The notes beneath the pieces are model-generated. The model was given only the letters and a program-made list of their open reading frames with translations. It ran no database searches and had not been told where the DNA came from. 64,000 bases of DNA from Opisthorchis felineus. Taxonomy: Eukaryota > Platyhelminthes > Trematoda > Opisthorchiida > Opisthorchiidae. Shown here piece after piece: positions 33,464 through 45,400 of the stretch. The stretch lies in the NCBI GenBank assembly GCA_004794785.1, contig SJOL01002152.1:64785-128784 (forward strand). Direction: 5' to 3'. A program made the position numbers and the translations under genes. Each line of letters opens with the position of its first letter. The first letter of the stretch is position 1.

Positions 33464-34680
33464 CGCCACTATCTCCTCGGGAGACATTTCAAACTAATTA
33501 CGGATCAACGTTCCGTCGCCGATATGTCCTCTTCCACTGTAATCCGTTGTTTGAGTCAACTGTTTTCACTGTTTGGTATGCCTGCTTATATTCAATCAGA
33601 TCGCGGTTCTGCGTTCATGTCAACTGAACGATTGAATTCGATAAAGGCGTTGCCACTGGTCACACCGCTGCATATAATCCACAATGTAATGGTCAGGTTG
33701 AACGACTTAATGGTACCCTTTGGAAGACCATCTACTGGCTCTAAGATCACGCGGCCTGCCACACGTTGGGAGGCTGTCCTTCTTGATGCTCTCCAATGTA
33801 TCAGATCCCTGTTATGTACTAGTGTAAGGAGGAAAGCCCTTCGCTGCAGAGTTGTTTATTAGAAAAACGCCAACTAAACGGTTACAGACTATTGGACAGG
33901 AAGGTTAAACTCTCATTTGCACGTTGTTTTTAAAAACGGAATATCCATCTTCTCGAACGCGTCTTCTTGAACTCTTCTCGATATTCGTTGACTATCGCAC
34001 AATTGCAAGCAAAAACTGCAAAGTAGTTCCACAAATTCCGTAATAAATCCCACCTTCCATTAGATCAAGGCGAAGTTACGAGAACACACACACTACTCGC
34101 ATGCGTCATCAGTAGTACCCACCGTTACGCTAGTATCAACTGTACCCCACACGAAAGTTTTCTGCGGTTCACACGACGACCATCCAACGGTGTCTCCCTA
34201 CCTACCTGGTTTACTGTCCCTGGGCCGATCCTTTTAAAACACAATGATTGAGTCTCTAAGTATGACCTTCTGGTAGATTAAGTGGAACTCGTCTCTTGTA
34301 ATCCACAGTGCGCCCCCACAGTTCGTCCAGATGGCAAACACGAAACCATATCTTTACGCCGCTTGGCTCCTTAAGGCAACGACATGATATCCGACACAGA
34401 AATGGAACCAGTACATATCGCCGAACAAGAGGAGCCTCACGCAAAACTACCAGTCCACCGTGATCGCTCAGGAACTGAACTCTTGTCTATTAACGATGCC
34501 TCATCATCCCATTCTAGTGCAGACACAAGAAATCCCTTGGACATTCTTATCCGACAACAGCAAACTCACCCATTTAATCTGCGCAACACAGAGGCGTGAA
34601 GGACTCCAAGTAACTACCACAGCTTTTATTTTTTATACTCGTTCGCCGCAAAAGTACATACTTATTCCAAGGCGGGGAGG
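33464..34680 (+). pseudogene. Gypsy RNase H end, integrase remnant and C-terminal tail
   Basis: HFKLITDQRSVADMS joins RNase H directly to integrase sequence LFSLFGMPAYIQSDRGSAF (motif with the second catalytic Asp), so the zinc finger and first catalytic Asp are deleted. Around 34215-34380 a broken frame reads PGPILLKHND, VSKYDLLVD and ETISLRRLAP, the C-terminal tail also seen at 34995-35250. A purine tract AAGGCGGGGAGGA (34669-34681) ends at the 3' LTR and is the likely polypurine tract. Confidence 0.8.
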
Positions 34681-34681
34681 A

Positions 34682-34833
34682 TGTCATGACTATGTAAATC
34701 ACAACTTTACATACACCATTAACCCGTAATCCTTAATCTATATTTTCAGCTCATGTATTACCGTTATTAGAGGATTAAAGCGTACATTAGGCCCTTCTAT
34801 TCTGTCTTCCTTCTACTCTCGACTCTCGCAACA
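34682..34833 (+). repeat. 3' LTR (152 bp)
   Basis: Starts TGTCATGACTATGTAAA and ends CTCTCGCAACA. It is shorter than the 5' LTR by a 15-base deletion and carries several substitutions, so the insertion is old. Confidence 0.92.
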
Positions 34834-34994
34834 TGCACCTCGGAATGATTGTAGTAAGCTAGCACTAAGTCCCTTTCCCGTCCATTATTTCCCGTCATTA
34901 TTTTCTTCACAATAAGGCTTTCAAATAAATCATGGTTGTACAGCGGCGAAGCATCGGTGTTGAACAAGGATGTCATGCTGTCGATGATGATGTT
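34834..34994 (+). mobile_element. RTE-like LINE 3' end (continuation)
   Basis: This continues the LINE cut at 31230. It aligns with the reverse complement of 5745-5910 and 59090-59225, sharing 'cacaataaggctttcaaa' and 'ggtgttgaaca'. It ends in GTCGATGATGATG, the short trinucleotide tail typical of RTE LINEs. Confidence 0.85.
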
Positions 34995-35480
34995 TCGGCT
35001 CGAACGTCGGTCACCTTGTGCTTTGTCTATACCAACATGGATAACTACTCCAGGACCTGTTTTGCTAAAAAGATTTGACCGTGCCTCAAAGTATGAACCA
35101 ATAGTTGAGGAAGTCGAACTTATAAATTGCAACCCACATTACGCCCATGTTCGTTTTCCCGGCGGAAAGAGGGCACTGTATCCGTCCGCCATCTCTCTCC
35201 TTGTGGTGACCGCAGACAGATCAACGGGTTCAAGCGTACCTCATCCAGTGAAGGCAATGAGACTCATACACCCCTTCTACCTTATTTGCACACACCGCCC
35301 AGTAACGTCAAAGATGATGTCGGTCATACGTCAGTCTCACCCACGTGCTCGGGCGATGCACCTGCATCTCCAAATACATATGACCCTAGCGTCTCTGACT
35401 TAGCCAGGCTCCAGCAAAGTAAACGACCCAAGCATTTTAAGAAACCGAGAAGCCTGACCACACCTTTCATTACCCCTTAG
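34995..35480 (+). pseudogene. C-terminal Pol tail of a second gypsy element
   Basis: Translated in two overlapping frames it reads TPGPVLLKRFDRASKYEPIV, VEELINCNPHYAHVR-like sequence and then TVSVRHLSPCGDR, followed by a Ser/Pro/Thr-rich end that stops at TAG (35478-35480). It is the same tail as in the element at 31231-34833 but less damaged there. One frameshift lies near 35150-35175. It starts abruptly at the LINE tail. Confidence 0.75.
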
Positions 35481-35499
35481 TAGATTTTTACAATCAATC

Positions 35500-36970
35500 T
35501 TCATTCAGTACCTGTGTCCGAGTTACTCCCCTCTAAACACACTCCAACGGCCCGGGTGAATGTCATGCCTATCCTTTGGATCCTTTGGAGCCTTAGATAA
35601 CCCCCGATCAACGAAGTGTCTTTTGTTGGTGATAACCAGATTCCGTAGGGATGACGGTTGAGTCGACATGCTGAGTTCAAGCGCTGTTGAATGACTTTGT
35701 TCAGCGCCAACGCAAAGTGTCCACTGAACCCGATGCGCTAGAAATCCATTCACGGGGTTTTGGATGCTTTAAAAGATGCGTGAAGCGGTAGCTGGAGGAG
35801 AGTTGCTTAGGGGGTTGCATGAGGAACCGGTCATCTTCCGACGGACTTAAGGGTAATGGTAGACGACGCCGAGAAGAGAGACGGTCCCACACAGCGGAAT
35901 GTGAATCCACAGTGCGTCACAAAAGATGTAGGAGTGGTGTCGGAGAACAATCGGGGTAGACAGCGCCGCATTTAAGTATAAGGCTACCCCACCCGCTCTC
36001 CCGTGTTTCGAGTCAGGTCGAAAAACGGATTAGCCGTCTGTTGATATCTCCGCGTCAGGGACTTCTGGCGTGAGCCAGGCTTCTGTATGCGCGAGTATAG
36101 ACAGTTGTTCGAGGTAAGCCGACTGCTGAATATCGAAAAGTTCGTTGAAATGACTGAGGAGGCTTGTGGTCAGGCAAATGAACATTATTTCTGTGTCCGA
36201 AGGCGGAGAGCAGAGGTGTTGTACTACCACAGTTAGCAGAGTTAGGAGTTCTACGCCAGGTTTGACTCCAGGGCTTCGAGGGGAACCTCTGTGGCGTACT
36301 TGTCTGCGTCCTGCCTTGGTGCTTCCAATGCCTGTTGTTCGTTTCCTGGAGGAGTTGTCCCCTCGGAGTCCGATGTGCGCCGACGCTTTGTTTTGGGGGG
36401 ACGCAGTCTTCCCACTGTGGTCAAAAATTTCGAATCTTGCTGCATTTAGCTCGTGAAATGCCAAATTTTCGGCGCCTAGAGTCGCTGTTGTGCGAAGATT
36501 TACGTTGAACATTATTTTGTTTGGTTCCTTGGGCTTCCGGGGCGCGGTTTGGCCGTCAAGGTGTGTGTGAGACCCTGTTGGGTCACGTGCGCTGGACGGG
36601 ACCACAAGGGAGTACTCGTTTTGGTGACACTCCCAAGAGTCTCGTCTTTGCAGAGGACTGCACTTCGAATTCAGCAAGCAGCTTTCCGATTGGACGAGGT
36701 TTACGAAGCTTACTCGAACACAGTCGCTTACCTCTTGTGTTTGTACGGCCTCCCAGCTCCTCCGTGATTAGCGTGACCAACTCGGTGAGCGTAGAATTTT
36801 TAGGTACGGCGTTGTCAGATTTGTGACTCTGGAATTGGGATCACGAATGACGACTGGATCCAAAACCAGACGGGAAGCGTTTGACGGAGTGGACCTAAAA
36901 GCCGATGGTTCGCATGGCGCAGCGCTTATCCAAACTAGGGAGAGCGGCGAGCGACTAAGTGACCGACCGG
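35500..36970 (-). mobile_element. CR1-like LINE fragment (ORF1 end and endonuclease start)
   Basis: On the minus strand the sequence reads KPRPIGKLLAEFEVQSSAK and RLLGVSPKRV (36583-36780), an ORF1-type motif. It continues through a long frame (36030-36677) ending QQSAYLEQLSILAHTEAWLT, which pairs with the plus-strand frame at 48230-48330. At 35520-35753 comes LRNLVITNKRHFVDRG, matching NITNERHFVGQ near 48770. The endonuclease middle is missing and RT is absent. Confidence 0.72.
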
Positions 36971-38830
36971 TTTCTTGGGGCAAGGGGAACGGAGAAGCGG
37001 GTTAGTAACCCAAATGCACAAGTCTACATCAGCACGTGTTAGTTGGGCTGCGTCCCCAAACATGTCACCGCCCCCAATTAGACGCCCAGCTGCCAATCAG
37101 CTTAACTCGCACCTGATTGGTCAGAATGCAGGATACGAGTTAAATTGACACCTTTGCGAAATCTAATTGGCCGAAATCGCCGGTGATGTTCCACCATCAG
37201 TTGGCCAGCACTTTTCAGGATCACATCAGGAAGGCATCAAAATTTCCAGAATGTCTTCATCACATAAAATTTAAATGCGACGTGTTAATGGTTTCTTAAC
37301 ATGTGTTGAGGGTCAATAGTGTATGTGCCCATCTTGTTTCGGGTGAATTTTCAGCTTGGGGGATCATACCGAGGACTGATCAGTGGCATAGCACATAAGT
37401 CAATGGGCGAACGGAAACTCACGAGGTCTAGTAGGTTGCTTCAGCTTCGAGAACTATTCCAGTAGCTGAAAACGCGTCTTCAAGAAACAAAAATGGGGTA
37501 CCTACAACCAGTAAATCAGAGACTAACCAGCAGGCAGCAGCCAGCAAAACTGAGCCTCACGTGTGTTCGGCTGAAGTGCTCACTGCTCTGACCATGACCA
37601 AATATGACTACCCTGTCGGTCATACGCCTGCCTCCTGTTTCGGGCGTTAAGGGGATATTTTCAAACCCGGTTTTTCCTCGCTGGAAGGTGGAGAGAAGTT
37701 CGGCTTATTGTTGCGAAAACTTGATGCCCCGGAGAATGAAAGATGTGAAGAGTTAATTTGGCTATTTACCAGACGGACCATGTGTGAAGTTACTTGACGG
37801 GTTCAGGCCATTTTAAATCCCGGGAGTCCTAGTATCTTACAGGGCGATTTGAGCTATTGGACCACACGCAGCTGATATTCATTAGGTTCTGGTCAGTGAA
37901 GACATACGGATAATAGCAGCAGTTAATCTGCTTAAAACTGGTTCAGTGAACAAATGTGCTAATGGACCTCATGCAGCAAGTAATACTAATAATTTCCAGC
38001 TAGTGGGGGGCACACCGCAAGGCATCGCCACAACATTACGTTCAGATTAAGGCACGGCTGACAACAGCAGCGGGTACCTATCAATGGGTGGAAGCGGTAT
38101 ATTCATATAGAAAAGGACATTGTCCCACACAAATGGGGTCTTGCCAAATTGGCACGGTGAATGTTGGGAGGTTCAAAACAGTTTGTGTGGGGCAGTATTG
38201 TAGGAATTCGGACACAGGGAAAACCGTACCTTGAAATGATGGAACTAGCACGCACGCTCAACTATGGCGCAAAATGTAGGAGCTGGGAAGGGAAAAGTGA
38301 CACAACCGTGCTTTCTGGGAGCGAGCAAAAGTAGTTACCAAATGATGCACAGACATTCACACGAGTGGTCAGGCTATTTTAATAGGCTTCCCACATGTGT
38401 AGCGGTGCAGAACACGGTTATTTTGGGGAATTATCTGGAAAGAGTGTATCGCGTGAATGTGACACCGCTTAAGTTTACCTGAATTCTGTAGCTGACAGCG
38501 TGGAAAAGAAGCGCGTGCCCTCTATGTTCACGCCAACTCAAAATGGACCGGCTATTCGTGAGGTTTATAGGGGAAATTTTCTATCGTTGCGGCAGGCGTC
38601 CAAGGAATTCGTCACAAGTGGTAAGTTGTTGTCTGTTTTTTTCATGAAGGACACCACGCGCTATTCCGGGTGCACGGCAAGGTTCTATCTTATTTCTTGA
38701 TAGTGCCGTTGGGAGAACTAGTAGGTTTATGGGCGGAACAAACAGACAGTACAATAGGATGGCCAGTCTTTTGAAGTTCTGGGACAGCTTCAACGGATTA
38801 AGACGGTCTTGTGGGCGCACGTAACGATCT
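36971..38830. other. Unassigned sequence
   Basis: No frame above about 70 codons carries a known motif. I see no tandem array or shared repeat. Confidence 0.45.
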
Positions 38831-38960
38831 GTCCGGAAATATTAGGGATATGTTGAACTGCGGGCAAGCCATCAGACTGAGTATGGCAGTCGCGGTACCC
38901 TCACCGCGACGCCGAACTTAGGTTCGTGGACAGCCCCGTACATGGCTAAATTGTGCACAA
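38831..38960 (-). repeat. Fragment of the (TTA)n-tailed LINE-end family
   Basis: Contains 'catcagactgagtatggcag' and 'gtggacagccccgta', which correspond on the opposite strand to the block near 57310-57400 and to 39650-39745. Confidence 0.6.
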
Positions 38961-39356
38961 CTAAGGTTGCCCGGAGGTTACAGGTACATGAGGTCAGAGA
39001 AAAACGTAAGTGTATGGTGATGTTGCGTGTTTGTACGATGAGGTGAACTCAGAATGGCGCGGTTGCAGTCTAAAGAAAAGTGTGGCTCTTTGCGAACCTA
39101 GTTGCTTCTGAGGCTTCATACCGCGTGTATTCAAGGAGCCTCTTAGCGTTTTATGCTCTGCTATTAACGAATTTTTCGATTCATAGGGGGATTGCCCGGG
39201 ATATATGCTACAACCAGGGCAATCTCAGGCCGGAAACACGCGTCCGACAAAAGTCGCTTCCATTTTAGTTTCCCTTTCCTGCATTGCAGAAGGCAGGGAT
39301 GAAAAAATGAGATGAGATAATGAGACAACGCTAAAATGTCTTCTGAACCCCGGTTT

Positions 39357-39510
39357 TCAAATATCTTTTGATGAAAATCTTGTGGATCTGGAATATGCAG
39401 ATACCATTCTCATCTTTGAATAGCAGGAAAAGGCGCAGGTGTTTTTGGATGAACTGAACAAAGTCATCCCGTTCTTTAGTTTGCACCTTGCACCCTCAAA
39501 GTGTAAGGTT
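39357..39510 (+). mobile_element. RTE reverse-transcriptase fragment, left half
   Basis: Reads ENLVDLEYADTILIFE (motif C altered from YADD to YADT, then a TAG) and continues to a LAPSKCKVM equivalent. It is collinear with 30345-30475. It is cut exactly where the (TTA)n-tailed repeat begins at 39511. Confidence 0.85.
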
Positions 39511-39785
39511 ATGATAATAATGTTTATTCCCAACTGGTGGGTGGCATACTGTCAGGCATGATCATAAGGTTACAGTCAGAATAGAGCATGAGTTTGTTTG
39601 TAGTTGAAGGTAATGGAACAATTGGGCGATAGGGTACGGCCAAGGGAAAGAAGGGAATAGTTGCGGGTGTGCTATCAGACTGGGTATGGCAGTGCCGTGC
39701 CGTCATTGCACTGACATACTTCGGTTTCTGGACAGCCCCGTAACGGATGTCGTGTTTGAGGTGATTGGACTGGGATATGCAAATC
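39511..39785 (-). mobile_element. (TTA)n-tailed LINE-end insertion inside the RTE fragment
   Basis: Begins ATAATAATGTTTATTCCCAA, the reverse complement of the family tail (GGGAATAAACATTATTAT). It runs through 'gggtatggcagtgccgtgcc' to 'ggacagccccgtaacgg'. The RTE frame stops at its left edge and resumes near 40115, so this inserted after the LINE. Confidence 0.8.
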
Positions 39786-40114
39786 TGTTAGTGGCATGAT
39801 ATTTTTGGTTGGCCGAAGAAATCCGCAGAGGTAGAACAAAGCCAGTGTAAGGTCGCAGGCATTTTTCTAGTCTAGATCAGTAAATCCCGGTGAGTTTGGG
39901 GAGACATCAGATGGGATAATGTGCAATAATTGAGAGGACAACTTAACGTTTAACACAATTAGGGTGTTGAAAACAAGTGATTAACTGAGACTGGATAGGG
40001 GTAGATTTGTACTTAGTAGACTAGCGACCAAGCACGGGTTGAGCTTGCTAATATATGCTATTGTAGTACAAGAGATCTAGAGCGAACCGGTATAAGCGCT
40101 CGGAGAAGTGGTGT

Positions 40115-40470
40115 GCTTTTTATATACGTTCAAAATTGTATTAGTTTTGATTGCGATGTGACAGATGAGGTCAATGCACGAAGCTACAAGGCTCGGGTCA
40201 CGTTGGCTAATTTGAAACATCTACGACGTCAAAGGGGTTTGTCCCTGAATTTCAAGGAACTTGTGTATCATGCTGCAGTATGGTATGTTTTGTTGTATGG
40301 CTGTAAGAATTGGTCTGTTCGAGCAGCGGAACTAAGACGCCCTCAGCTGTTTGACAACCGCTGTCTCAGAACCATAGCTCGTGTGGGTCGGTATCGGCGA
40401 ATCCGTAAGGGGGCAGTTAGATAGCGATTCTTCGGTTGCGCACTGGGAGGTTCCATTGAAGAATGTGTCC
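40115..40470 (+). mobile_element. RTE reverse-transcriptase fragment, right half
   Basis: A frame with VTDEVNARSYKARVTLANLK, LLYGCKNWSVRAAELRR and RCLRTIARVGRYRRIRK, collinear with 30565-30890. It ends after an AxxxSIEECV segment near 40470. Confidence 0.88.
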
Positions 40471-41369
40471 TTGAAGTCTCTAGCTAGATCAGTATCGTGA
40501 TGTGAGACAGTTGGATTGCATCAGGTTTGGCTGTTTTAGTAGCTCATTTATTCGGATATAGTAGACATGATTTTGGAAGTGAAGATGGGTTGCAATACTT
40601 CGACATGAACGATGAGTTGGATGGGGCCGAGAACGGAGCCCCCGTTAGTAAGACTGCTGCTGTGGTTAACTATGAGATGGTTACAAGTTTTGATTAGGAA
40701 AACGAAGCTGTCGATTATATTAAGCTACGTTGTACCGGTATCAGGAAGCAGAAGTGAAGTGAAGTTGGGATTTAGTGTTCTAAATGAACGGATTTGATGC
40801 TAAGCACCAGCCCACTCATTTGATCTTTGCTACGCCCGCATCCATTGGTGCACAATCGGGGACACATGTGGGCCTTGGATCCTAGGGCTGAAGTCTATAC
40901 CACTTGGTCTTACGACTGACAAGTATACACCCCTCTTTAGCTTTAACTTCGCTGCACCCAATAATGCATATGGTTGCCGAATCCCGCTATCGAATCATCG
41001 ATGTACACACTGCTCCCTCATTATCACCAGTGGGACTAGTTGAGTAAGTAGTGACTTTGCCTTTATAACAGTAAGACTCCAGCTTCAGCGTGGACATCTA
41101 TCAGGAACTGTGAACAGAATTTATTAAGCACTTGATGAGTTGGCCACTACAACTTTCTTTTTTTAATGTATTTTAAATGATATCGCGGAAGATGTGTACG
41201 AGTCGTAATTGATTATACATTTTTCTTTTCAGAAGCCCTGTCGATCAAAAGCGGCTTCCTTAAACTGACAACTGGATTGACCACACAGTACTTTCGTACC
41301 GATGCAACCAATAAATAGAAACATGATTTGTAAAGGGTGGTTGTGTATTTTTTAGGCATTGGGCTGGCA
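40471..41369. other. Unassigned sequence
   Basis: Short frames only. Its right end passes into the tandem array without an obvious boundary. Confidence 0.45.
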
Positions 41370-42450
41370 GACGGACGACATATATGGATATGAAGGACCG
41401 CCGTTGGTCGTTGGATTAGTCTATTATGTATAGTTGGGGCGTTATGGTCAGCTAGGAGCATGTGTATGGGCCCGGCAGTCACTATAAGTAGCCACGGTAA
41501 GCGACATCGAGTACAGTTACGAGTATGACGGGCTGTCGTTGACCGTTAGATTAGGATACCGTGCATAGTTGAGGCCTAATAATCAGCGTCGCATATAAGC
41601 ACTGGCCTAGCAGTTACAAAACGTAGCCATGGTAGGCGATATCGCCTACAGTTATGAGTATGACGTTCGCCGTCAGATTAGGTTTGTGTGCATAGATGAG
41701 GCCTCGTATTCATTTGTTCGCATTACTACTGGACTAGTGTTTATCATAGGTTTATCATGAGTATGACGGATTAGGTTGAATTAGGTTACCACGCGTAGCC
41801 AACGCTTCACAATCAACGCCGCACATGGACACGGGCCTAGCAGGTACGATAAGCAGCCAAGTTAGGCGACATCGAGTACAGTTATGAGTATGACAGACCG
41901 TCAGATTGGGCTATCACGCATAGTTGAGGCCTTATTTTTACCGGCCCGCATAGATACTGGCCTGGTGTTCACTATAGGTAGCAAAGATAAGCGGCATCGC
42001 GTACAGTTATGAGTATGACGTCCGTCGTTCGCCGTTAGCTTAGGTTTGTGTGCATAGTTGGCCATTGGATTAGGTGGCCGTGCATAGGTGAAGCCTCATA
42101 GCCAGCGTCCCACGTAGACATGAGCCTAGCAGTTACAATAAGTATTCGAGATGAGTGACAACGAGTACAGTTATGAGTAGGAAGGGCCATCTTTGGCCAT
42201 CGGATTAGGTTGCGGTGAGTAGGTGGAGCCTCATAATCAGCGTCGAACATAGACATGAGCCTAGCAGTTACAATGATAATAATAAACAGCATATTCGAGA
42301 TGAGTGACAATGAGTGCAGTTATGAGTATGAGGGGCCGTCGTTGGCTACTAGATTAGGTTGCGGTGCGTAGGTGAAGACTCATAATCAGCGTCGCACATA
42401 GACACGGACCCAGCAGTTACGATAAGTAGCTGAAGTGAGTGAAGAGGGCC
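41370..42450. repeat. Degenerate tandem repeat array, unit about 110-160 bp
   Basis: About eight head-to-tail units, each with ACAGTTATGAGTATGA, then a CCGTCGTTGGCCGTTAGATT-like segment, 'aggttnccgtgcatagttga', a 'cataatcagcgtcgcacata' segment, and 'gcctagcagttacaataagt'. Anchor positions are near 41508, 41650, 41755, 41877, 42004, 42164 and 42311, so unit length varies. Units are strongly diverged. Two minus-strand frames (41213-41482, 42035-42310) fall in it and are probably not genes. Confidence 0.88.
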
Positions 42451-45400
42451 TTCGTTATCATGGTCACCGGTAATGGATGCTCTTAGTTGCCACTATTATG
42501 TTCAACGCTTTGTGACGTAGTTCACCTATGGAGCGCAATATTCCTAATACGAATGATATCACTGTGTTGGTAACTTACTTGCAGCCATCTCGTGACGTTG
42601 CATTGTCAACAGGCTAGTTATGCATATCTGGGAAAGGGATCATCCACAAAGATGGCCCTCGCATTGCCACTGCACAAGTCATGCGGTTGCCTGACAGCAT
42701 CCTACTTAATGAAAGCTGAGCTCCACGGGAAAATTTGTCGTGACGAAGTTCGCTGAACAAAATCATCTCATTTGTGAAATCTGAGGTGTATAAAGCAAAC
42801 AAAAGTCAATGACCAATGTTCCTGGATGGAATTTGCATTGGATATTCTGCAGATGCTATTTTGTTCTCAGAGAACACCGAAGAACGCTAAAATACGCTGA
42901 ACTGTGATCTCGAGTTTTATCTCTCGTAAACCGGTAACAAAATGCGAATTGGTGGTGGTTCGTGACCTTGAACTTTCGTTCACTTAAACAAAATGCTATG
43001 AGTGGAATATCACCGAAAGGTGCGTACGGATTAGGATAACTCCCCGTTAAAGTCACAACGTCGAAAGCCCCATAGCTTCGGCGAAAATAATTTGGGTGTG
43101 CTTTCAGTCAGCGGCGCTGTTTGGTGCTCATTATTCCCAGCCTTAGACAAGGCGTCAACCAGATGAAAGTGAGAACTTTATGGTAACTGTGCCCGCAACT
43201 TTCGGACAATGCAACAGTGTTTTGCTTTATGAGTGGCCGAACTGCAAATGTAGCTGGCTACCCCCGAAACTAATGAATAGTCGAGGAATAAGGAGCTGGT
43301 AAGTTGAGCGCATATTTTACCGGCAAACAGTACGCAAAGCACCGGCTGCCGATACAGGATTTGTTTAGGAGGGTACGGAGTTCATCTGTCATTTACCTCC
43401 TACCAACTTCGCAGCCGTTAAGTGACCAGGTTGATGTACAAGTTGCTGCTCAATAACCGACGGCAAGCCCAAATTGATTTGAGATCCTGCATTGCTATGC
43501 TAAATTGTATAACGCCGTCGTTATGCGACACTTTGGAGTCAATAAACTCAGCAATTTCCTTACTATTTACTTGGACATCCACAGTACCCTCAGCCTTGAA
43601 GGGTATGCAAATAAAGATTCAAAATACAGTCATCTAAGCGATTCCAAGGAAAGGCGCTCACGCCCAAGTGATGTTGCGAGGAAAAACGCTTTTCATTTCA
43701 TTGTCTACACAGAAACCATTAGTGCAACCGGTGCAACAAAAAGTTCACCAGTAAGCAGTCTGTAGAACTGCTGCAGGATTTCGTGAAAATGTTGAATTGC
43801 ATATGGTTGAGCAGTCCAGTCGACGAGTATTTCCTCACACTGCTTAAACAGTGTAAAGGTCCTTTAGCAATTTGGTGCAGGTTATGACACTTTTACGATT
43901 TCAGTGCGATTCGTGATTTGGGAAGTGATTGGCTCAACATATAATGTTCAGCTTTGTTAGCAAATATGATAGAAACAAGAAGCCAGGGTTAAGCTGAATG
44001 TCTAACTAGATTTCAAGTTTTTTTTATTCAGTGGCGCTTTTTGCCTCACAAACCACACAGGTCGCAGGCTCTGGAAGCCCATCTTAGTAACGATTATGGA
44101 ACAGAACTGTAGATGGCGGAACTAAGCTTACGGAAAACCACATCGCTCCTCTGGAAACCCGCAATAAAAATGTGTCCGAAACTGTTGCCTCAACCGAGGA
44201 TATTTTTACATAAGGATTTGGCACTTAATGGCATGTTTCCGACTAATCAGTGTGCTTATGGGAAGGAAACTTTTCTGTAGGAAAATTTTCTTTGCGGCTC
44301 ATCCGATCCCTTAAGCTTAAAAATTTTGAAGGGATATAAAAAGAATATTTTCTTGCATGCTGGTGTTCATTCAAGGAAGACACACCGTTCGCCGCTTCCC
44401 TCTGATAATATGTCCTACCGTTTCAAAGAACTCCAGGTCAGACAAAACCAAGGCAGAGAAATTCATTATTAACAATAAATTTTGCGAAATTTTTTGCTGA
44501 CATGCTGTACCGGATGTCCGGTAAAGTTTTATCCTCACCAACATGAGGACGCTTCGATAAAGCAACCTCCTGGAGCGCGACGCTGCCACCAGATACATCC
44601 TAACCGACAGGCACCGTCATTCCATGACTGATTTGCGTAGAATTAAACGGAGATTCTCCCGATGTACGCAACAGTTTCATCAAAGGTGTTAGAGTATGAT
44701 GAAGGTGAATATGGGAGGTGTGAATACTAGCCATCTACAACCGTCGCATCAAGTGCCAAACACTATCGTTAGAAATGTGTCTGGTTGCTTTTTGCCCACT
44801 GCAATAGCTGACGTGCCTACGGATCTCAGATGTCTCCAAGAAGTTGGCCGCGTGATTGTAGTGAAATTCGGTGGCGTCCGCTTTAGCCACGGTTATTTTT
44901 TCTGTACGCAACAAATTACCTTATTCTGACTATTTGTAGGCATAGAAAAATTCATGCCTTATAAGAGGAATTGGGTAAGTTCTTTTAGAACATCCATTTT
45001 TGGATATGCAGGAACAAGTCCTGTACCTTCCGCAAGACGGATGGTACGGGGGCCAAGTGACCGGTCGTGTATGCCTTCGCTCATGGTGGGCAATTAGCAC
45101 CTCTGCGTAACCCGTTTGCCTTTTCAAGGTGGATATTATTAATTTTCGTTGCAAACCGTATCTAACTGAAGCTGACGCGTGTTGCACCGCATGACTAGCT
45201 TTACCAGTGAAGGCAAGGAAAATAATCGTGTAGATTTCGGCATGATCTGAATATCCTGCGGAGCACCATATATTATCTCGCCCGGAAGCCTGATAGCTGC
45301 CCTTAACTCTCAAGTAGCCCACACATGTGTGGCGTGATACGGCTTACCAACGGTAGTCTTTAGAACGCTACCAAGCTTTCGGGAAGCATGCCCACCAGTA

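Larger units (their letters stand above)
31231..34833 (+). mobile_element. Ty3/gypsy LTR retrotransposon, CsRn1-like, inserted in the RTE LINE
   Basis: A 3603-bp LTR element with LTRs at both ends, a Gag frame, a two-knuckle nucleocapsid, protease, RT, RNase H and a remnant integrase in gypsy order. It interrupts the RTE 3' end: the LINE reads 'gtgtgggtac' before it and 'gcacctcgg' after it, matching the uninterrupted 'gtgtgggcacctcgg' in the minus-strand copy near 5905. That suggests a 4-bp duplication GCAC with one decayed copy (GTAC). Large deletions remove RT thumb/connection and most of integrase. Two frame-breaking TGA codons replace expected Trp. It cannot move on its own. Confidence 0.93.

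Noticed and set aside
31929..33465. TGA read as Trp (alternative genetic code)
   Set aside because: The conserved MOCS3 exons do not need TGA recoding, and mutation in dead elements explains the stops.
41213..42310. Minus-strand frames in the tandem array as a repeat protein
   Set aside because: Unit lengths vary and are not multiples of three, so no frame is maintained across units.
41370..42450. CRISPR array
   Set aside because: Units are long, diverged and without unique spacers, and the window is eukaryotic.
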